Shown piece after piece: positions 15,760 through 19,916 of a DNA stretch of 19,916 nucleotides; positions within the stretch are counted from its first letter, which is position 1; each line of letters opens with the position of its first letter. A program made the translations under genes and the position numbers. The notes beneath the pieces were generated by a model, which saw nothing but the letters and a program-made list of their open reading frames with translations, was not told the origin of the DNA and made no database searches. Source of the DNA: Egerieenecus sp048201975 (GTDB lineage Bacteria > Bacillota > Clostridia > Christensenellales > Aristaeellaceae); the NCBI GenBank assembly GCA_048201975.1, contig DBFBGQ010000007.1, positions 1-19,916 on the forward strand, given 5' to 3'.

Positions 15760-17271
15760 TCATTCGCTCGGTTCCTCGTCCTCCTCATCGTCAAGCGCAT
15801 AATCATATGCCGGTTTGCGGTGCTTGCCGGTTTTTTTCAGCCTGACATACGCCATCGCCCCGCCGCCCGCGACGGCCAGCAGCCCGGCCAGCCCCAGCAG
15901 GGGCGCTGCTCCCGCGTCCTTTGGCTCCTGCCCGGAAACCGGCTGCGGCGTAGCCGGAACCGTAGGTTCCGGCGTGACGTACACGATCTCCGGCTCGATC
16001 AGGCTTTCGTCCACGATGTCCAGCAGGTCCCGGCTGTCCACGAGGTTGAGGAAGTAGGTTTCATACTGTTCACCGTCCTCATCCAGCGGCTTGTCGTAGT
16101 CAATCACCATGTAGAACACATCGCCGCCGCGCGTCTCGATGGCGATGAACTGCTTGTTGGTGTAGCGGTCGTAGAGCAGATCGCGGGTAAAGGCGTTGCC
16201 CGCCTGGGTAAAGGGCATCCCCGCTGTGCCGGTCACCGGCAGGAGTGTGGGCAGAACCGCCGCCGTCACGGTTGGGGCCACGGTCGGAAGGGGCGTTGCC
16301 GTCGGTTTGGGCGTAGCGCGGCTCCCACCGGACCCGCTGCCGGACCCGCTGCCGGAGCTGCTGCCGGAGGACCCCGGCTTTCGCGTGGGCACGGCGGTCG
16401 GCGCGGCGGTGGGGGCTGCGGTCGCGGGCGTGTCGTGAAAGAACGGGTTGGCCACCGCGATGGCCTTGCTCACGTTGCCCACACGGTCCACCGCCTGCAC
16501 CAGCAACTGCTCATAGGCGTCCGCGTATTGCTTGAGATGGATGCTCAGCGTGCCGCCCGACAGCTCCGTGTAGGACGTGCCGTTGACCTGTACCGCGGCC
16601 ACGCCGGACTGCGCGTCGGCGGCTTCGATATGCAGGTATTCGCCCTTAACGCTCGTCTTGAGGGTGGGACGGGTGTTGTCGATGCAGTTGACCGGCAGGC
16701 TTTTGCGGTGCGCCTCGCCATAGGGGTCGGTCACAATGACTTCTACCTCGCTGTTTTCCAGCAGGTCGATCCAGATGTGGCCGGAGGGCAGCGGCCCGTC
16801 TATGAGCGTCTTTCCGCCCACGCTGATGCGTACGGCGGCCCAGCCCGTGCCACCCAGGTCCCGGACCGTGATCTCCATTACGGCGCGGTTGAGATACCAG
16901 CCGGAAGGGGCCTCCATCTCAATTTCATAGCTTGCGGCAGGAGCCGCGGTGGGCTCCTGCGTGGGCTGGGCGGACGGCTCGGCGGTCGGTTCCTGCGAGG
17001 GCTGCACGGACGGCTCGGCGGTCGGTTCCTGCGAGGGTTCCACAGACGGTTCTGTAGTCGTCTCTTGCGTAGGAGCCGGTTCACCCTCTGTCTGCTTAAC
17101 AGGCTCCATCACCAGGTCCGTCATGGCGTCCTCCAGATCGCCAATCAAAGCCGGGTCCTCCAGAATCACCTCGCCTTCCGCCATGGCCGCAAAGGAACAG
17201 GCCGCCGTCAGAAGCACCGGCAGCAGAAGAAGCAGCGTCAGCAGGCGGGTGAATGTCCGCTGTTTCCTCAT
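15760..17271 (-). CDS. DUF4366 (CD1107-like) surface protein
   Basis: A 503-aa protein. It has a signal sequence (RLLTLLLLLPVLLTAACSFA, with a possible lipobox-like AAC), then an acidic Pro/Thr/Glu/Gln repeat stalk. A central Ig-like region follows (YEIEMEAPSGWYL ... AVDRVGNVSKAIAV), then a Thr/Pro and Gly/Ser linker. The DUF4366 core reads YTNKQFIAIETRGGDVFYMVIDYDK ... YFLNLVDSRDLLDIVDE. A C-terminal membrane segment (LLGLAGLLAVAGGGAMAYV) and a charged cytoplasmic tail end it. It should sit on the cell surface as part of the conjugation apparatus; its exact role is unknown. The ATG overlaps the DUF4315 stop by 4 nt (ATGA) behind GGAAGGGGG. The frame extends upstream to 17742 but there it runs over the DUF4315 and NlpC genes, so that start is rejected. 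Confidence 0.9.
   Translation of the reverse strand: MRKQRTFTRLLTLLLLLPVLLTAACSFAAMAEGEVILEDPALIGDLEDAMTDLVMEPVKQTEGEPAPTQETTTEPSVEPSQEPTAEPSVQPSQEPTAEPSAQPTQEPTAAPAASYEIEMEAPSGWYLNRAVMEITVRDLGGTGWAAVRISVGGKTLIDGPLPSGHIWIDLLENSEVEVIVTDPYGEAHRKSLPVNCIDNTRPTLKTSVKGEYLHIEAADAQSGVAAVQVNGTSYTELSGGTLSIHLKQYADAYEQLLVQAVDRVGNVSKAIAVANPFFHDTPATAAPTAAPTAVPTRKPGSSGSSSGSGSGSGSGGSRATPKPTATPLPTVAPTVTAAVLPTLLPVTGTAGMPFTQAGNAFTRDLLYDRYTNKQFIAIETRGGDVFYMVIDYDKPLDEDGEQYETYFLNLVDSRDLLDIVDESLIEPEIVYVTPEPTVPATPQPVSGQEPKDAGAAPLLGLAGLLAVAGGGAMAYVRLKKTGKHRKPAYDYALDDEEDEEPSE
16963..17034. repeat. 36-bp tandem repeat in the stalk of the DUF4366 gene
   Basis: Two near-identical 36-bp units (16963-16998 and 16999-17034), flanked by decayed copies on both sides up to about 17070, encode 12-residue units of the EPTAEPSxQPSQ type. 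Such units can change copy number by slippage and so alter stalk length. Confidence 0.75.
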
Positions 17272-17570
17272 TCGTTTTCCCCCTTCCAGTCCGGGAAGGT
17301 AGCCGCGTAGGCGGGCCGCTGGTACGGCGGTTCTTCGTGGGCCGGAGCGGTATTTTCCACCGGCTGACGGTGCTGCTGCTGCATCCTGCGCACCAGCGCC
17401 GTCAGCTCCTCCAGCGTCACGTTCTCGCTGCGCATCAGGGCGCGAATCTCCATGCTTTCGTTTTCCATGATGCGCTGGTCCAGCGCCCGTACCCGCTTTT
17501 GCAGGTCCGCAATCTTCTCCAGATGCCGCGCGCGTTCCTCGCGGTATTTTTCCAGCTTGCTTTTCTCCAT
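17268..17570 (-). CDS. DUF4315 protein
   Basis: A 100-aa protein. Residues 1-65 are a charged helical coiled coil (LEKYREERARHLEKIADLQKR, ALDQRI, MRSENVTLEELTALV), the typical DUF4315 pattern of small proteins found between the NlpC/P60 and DUF4366 genes in Tn1549-like ICEs. The tail is Pro/Tyr-rich (PPYQRPAYAATFPDWKG). There is no membrane segment, and the function is unknown. The start has GAAAGGAG about 7 nt upstream; the stop overlaps the start of the DUF4366 gene, so the two are translationally coupled. Confidence 0.85.
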   Translation of the reverse strand: MEKSKLEKYREERARHLEKIADLQKRVRALDQRIMENESMEIRALMRSENVTLEELTALVRRMQQQHRQPVENTAPAHEEPPYQRPAYAATFPDWKGENE

Positions 17571-17584
17571 GTTTTCTCCTTTCT

Positions 17585-19228
17585 TTACTCGTACAGTCTG
17601 CCGTAGCCATAGAAGTGATTTTGCCAGTAGGAATCCGTGAGGTCCGCATACCCGATGGGCGAGCCGCAGTGCAGCATGTGATTCCCACCCACATACAGCC
17701 CCACATGGGTGATGCCCTCCTCCCCGGAAATGGTCCCTTCAAAGAAGATCAGGTCGCCGGGCCGCGCTTCCTGGGGCGCGATGGGCGTGCAGCGCCCGTA
17801 CAGGCTGGTCGCGCCCAGCCGGCCCACGTCCCTGACGCCGCTGGCCGCAAAGACGTAGCTGATGAACCCGGAGCAGTCAAAGCTGGTTTCCGGGCTGTCG
17901 CCGCCCCATACATAGGGATAGCCGATGTACTTCTCCGCTTCCTCGATCAGCCGGCGAAAGGTTTCATCCTCCATAACGTCCGCCGGGATGTCGTATTCGC
18001 CCGGCTCGCGGAGCGTGGAAGCGTAGGGGTTGCCCCGGAACAGGTCCTCGCGCATGCCCAGCACGGAGATGTACATGGCATAGCGCCCCACCCCCTCGCG
18101 GGACAGTACGTAGAAGGGCAGGTGGGAGAGGTTGAAGTTGTCCAGCGTAACATTGCAGATGCGGTAGGTGTAGGGCACGTCCTCCTCCACCTGATAGGGG
18201 ACCCAGGTTACTTCCCCTGTTTCCTCGTCCTCCACCCTGCGGTAGCGCGTGACCCATTCCCGGCGGTAGCGGGTTTCCTCCTCAATATCTTCGGTCAGGA
18301 TGTACTGCTTTTCAAACAGCCGGTCCATGTAGCCATATGCGTCATCGACGGTCCATTCCCCGTTCGCGTGCGCGGAGATCAGCGCCATGAGCGCATGGGG
18401 GTCGTGCCAGATATCGTCCGCTTCGATGCGGTATTCATCAAAGTCGGGATGATAGGAGGCGTAATGGTTCAGCTCATTTTGCAGTTCCTTCTCCAAATTC
18501 GCATAGTACCGCTCCGCCGCCAGCAGGTCCTCGTCCCCGGCGGGGTAGGCGGCGATCACGAGGGACTGCATCGCGCTTTGCACCAGCGGGGCGCAGGAGG
18601 ACAGGCCGTTCATCACAAAGGCGAGGAGAGCCACCAGCGCACCCGCCAGAAGATACGTTTTCCGGCTACGCGCGACCAGGGCTTTCACTCCTCGCTTCGC
18701 GCGGGCGACTGCGCCACCGGCTTGCGCCGCGCTCCGCGCCGTTTCGCCCGCCGCCTGTCCCGTCATGTACATCCGGCGGATGGCCCGCTTCTGCCGCCAG
18801 CGGGAAAGCGGGTTGCTGGAGGGCGGAGCCTGCGGGCGGATGGCTTGCGCCGTCTGCTCCGTGTGGCGGGATGCGTTCAGCCTTGCCCTCCGGGCGCTTC
18901 GGACAACCAGCCCCACGCCGCTTTCCGCGCCCTGCTCGGTCTCATGCGCCGCCTGTACGCCGGTGTTGTCATCCTCCACGCGGCGAATCTGCCGGTGGAC
19001 TTCCTCTCCGGCCTGGGGTAGCGCCTCATGGATGAGCCGGGAGGAAGTCTGACGCGGTTTCTCCGTTTGCAGGCGGGCCCCGGCGGCACGCGCGATCTCC
19101 ATGCGCCTGCGCTTAGTGGGACGGCCTGCGCCGGGCTTTGGCGCGGCGGCCTCCATCCGGCGCGCGGGGGCCTCCTGTCCGGCGGGCGGCTGTTCATCCT
19201 CCGCAAACTTCAGGCGGCTTTCCTCCAT
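17585..19228 (-). CDS. Membrane-anchored NlpC/P60 peptidase, CD1108-like
   Basis: A 547-aa protein. The first 190 residues are basic and presumably cytoplasmic; a membrane segment follows (about 191-210, YLLAGALVALLAFVMNG), then an extracellular part. The middle region (235-430) is the family-specific domain next to the peptidase, with EEETRYRREWVTRYRRVEDEE near 316-336. The C-terminal NlpC/P60 domain (430-547) has Cys452 in SFDCSGFISYVF, His508 in GITHVGLYVGG and His520 in HMLHCG, a complete Cys-His-His set. It should cut peptidoglycan peptides and open the wall for the conjugation channel, the role filled by VirB1-like enzymes. The start has AAAGGAGG and overlaps the preceding small membrane protein gene by 35 nt. 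Confidence 0.93.
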   Translation of the reverse strand: MEESRLKFAEDEQPPAGQEAPARRMEAAAPKPGAGRPTKRRRMEIARAAGARLQTEKPRQTSSRLIHEALPQAGEEVHRQIRRVEDDNTGVQAAHETEQGAESGVGLVVRSARRARLNASRHTEQTAQAIRPQAPPSSNPLSRWRQKRAIRRMYMTGQAAGETARSAAQAGGAVARAKRGVKALVARSRKTYLLAGALVALLAFVMNGLSSCAPLVQSAMQSLVIAAYPAGDEDLLAAERYYANLEKELQNELNHYASYHPDFDEYRIEADDIWHDPHALMALISAHANGEWTVDDAYGYMDRLFEKQYILTEDIEEETRYRREWVTRYRRVEDEETGEVTWVPYQVEEDVPYTYRICNVTLDNFNLSHLPFYVLSREGVGRYAMYISVLGMREDLFRGNPYASTLREPGEYDIPADVMEDETFRRLIEEAEKYIGYPYVWGGDSPETSFDCSGFISYVFAASGVRDVGRLGATSLYGRCTPIAPQEARPGDLIFFEGTISGEEGITHVGLYVGGNHMLHCGSPIGYADLTDSYWQNHFYGYGRLYE

Positions 19229-19382
19229 CCGCGTCCTCCTTTCCGCTTTGATGCCGCATCATGCTCTGAAACGCCCTTTCCGTCTCCCGGTCGGCCTGCG
19301 CCGCCAGGCGCGTCACGCCCAGAAACAGCCAGCTCAAAAGGCCCCATCCCAGAAGGACCGCCAGCCATGCCGCAGCGTTCAT
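19194..19382 (-). CDS. Small single-pass membrane protein
   Basis: A 62-aa protein with one N-terminal hydrophobic helix (WLAVLLGWGLLSWLFLGV, about 6-23) and a charged soluble tail. I do not recognise the family, but a small protein between VirB4 and the NlpC/P60 gene is usual in this ICE type. The ATG overlaps the VirB4 stop by 4 nt (ATGA) behind AAAGGAGGAG, and its 3' end overlaps the NlpC gene start by 35 nt. Position suggests a minor component of the mating channel; this is inference. Confidence 0.75.
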   Translation of the reverse strand: MNAAAWLAVLLGWGLLSWLFLGVTRLAAQADRETERAFQSMMRHQSGKEDADGGKPPEVCGG

Positions 19383-19916
19383 GCCTTCTCCTCCTTTCGT
19401 ACCTCGCCTGGTTTGGTGGTGAGCAGGCGGTAGAGCTCGGTGTCCCTGGGGAAATGGTCCACAAAGGGCAGAATCACGTTGCCGTAGAACAGCAGCCCTT
19501 CGCCTTCCCCCGAATGGGTGACATAGGAGAGCTGATGCGGCGAAATGCCGAGCCTGGATGCGAGGATTTCCCGGTCCCCGGCGGCCTGATTGAGCATGTA
19601 GATAAAGTCGGAGTTCTCAAAGATGTTCTCCACCTCGCGGGAGGAAAGCAGGTCCTTGACGTTCTGGGTGATCCCTGTTGGCACACCGCCCCATTTCCTG
19701 AAACGCTTCCAAATCTCGACGCTGTACGCCGCGGTCTGTTCCTCCTTAAGCAGCAGGTGGAACTCGTCCAGATAACACCAGGTGGCCTTGCCAGCGGAGC
19801 GGTTGGCCGTTACGCGGCCCCAGATCTGATCCTGGACGATATGCATGCCCAGTTGCTTGAGCTGCTTGCCCAGCGCCTTGATGTCATAGCAGACAAGGCG
19901 GTTGGTGATGTCCACG
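19379..19916 (-). CDS. VirB4/TraE-type conjugation ATPase, C-terminal part (5' end off right edge)
   Basis: About 179 C-terminal residues of a type IV secretion ATPase that powers the conjugation channel at the inner face of the membrane. Visible here are the Walker B motif in ATWCYLDEFHLLLK and the FRKWGGVPTGITQNVKDLLSS segment. The end, FYGNVILPFVDHFPRDTELYRLLTTKPGE, is typical of the Tn1549/CTn VirB4 family. Walker A and the N-terminal domain must lie beyond the right edge, and the frame is open at the boundary, so this is truncation by the window and not a damaged gene. The stop overlaps the next small gene by 4 nt. Confidence 0.93.
   Translation of the reverse strand, partial: VDITNRLVCYDIKALGKQLKQLGMHIVQDQIWGRVTANRSAGKATWCYLDEFHLLLKEEQTAAYSVEIWKRFRKWGGVPTGITQNVKDLLSSREVENIFENSDFIYMLNQAAGDREILASRLGISPHQLSYVTHSGEGEGLLFYGNVILPFVDHFPRDTELYRLLTTKPGEVRKEEKA

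Noticed and set aside
16228..16242. LPVTG in the DUF4366 protein as a sortase signal
   Set aside because: It lies over 100 residues before the C-terminal membrane segment and is followed by the folded DUF4366 core, so it is not placed as a sorting signal.
16310..16380. Short GC-rich repeats (Gly/Ser codons) as a possible CRISPR or regulatory repeat
   Set aside because: They encode an in-frame Gly/Ser linker of the DUF4366 protein, with no spacer structure.
15760..17742. A longer 660-aa form of the DUF4366 protein starting at 17742
   Set aside because: The extra N-terminus is read over the DUF4315 and NlpC genes and lacks a signal peptide. The ATG at 17271 has a ribosome site and is directly followed by a signal sequence.

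Overview
The window is an internal piece of an integrative and conjugative element (ICE) of the Tn1549 / C. difficile CTn2-CTn4-CTn5 type, from a GC-rich gut-type Clostridia (Bacillota). This rests on gene families and gene order: VirB4/TraE ATPase, small membrane protein, NlpC/P60 CD1108-like protein, DUF4315, DUF4366 (CD1107-like), class B sortase, Cna-B adhesin, TopB, YodL/DUF4316 protein, TTRAP, giant helicase/methylase. Strong AAGGAGG-type ribosome sites and the high G/C third codon position also fit. Every supported gene is on the minus strand, so transcription runs from the right edge to the left. No rRNA, tRNA, CRISPR array, IS element or attachment site was seen. Both edges cut a gene.

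Right part (about 15.5-19.9 kb): the conjugation machinery, namely the C-terminus of VirB4, a 62-aa membrane protein, a membrane-anchored NlpC/P60 cell-wall hydrolase, a DUF4315 coiled coil and a DUF4366 surface protein. The genes are packed with 4-nt or longer overlaps. After them sits a 53-aa protein of unknown function with its own promoter and terminator.

Middle (9.2-15.5 kb): a surface display unit, consisting of a class B sortase and an 1811-aa adhesin. The adhesin has a signal peptide, a Pro/Thr/Glu stalk, a putative Cys-Gln thioester domain, ten Cna-B/SpaA-like domains and an unusual sorting signal. Next comes a Bro-N/DinD-like gene that also has its own sigma-A type promoter and terminator, and that contains a perfect 25-bp palindrome.

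Left part (1-8.1 kb): DNA processing. It holds topoisomerase III, a YodL/DUF4316 protein, TTRAP, and a giant ORF that stays open from position 4742 to the left edge (at least 1580 codons). This ORF is the N-terminal part of the polyvalent ICE helicase/methylase; the methylase and helicase domains should lie beyond the left edge.

The most interesting point is that a complete TnpV gene (3635-3982, with its own ribosome site) lies inside the giant ORF in the +1 frame. In that stretch the host-like codon bias (about 87% G/C at third positions) belongs to the TnpV frame, while the giant frame has about 42% and reads as a low-complexity Arg/Gly/Asp/Pro linker. This suggests that the giant protein arose by fusion across an older tnpV gene, using tnpV's alternative frame as the linker.
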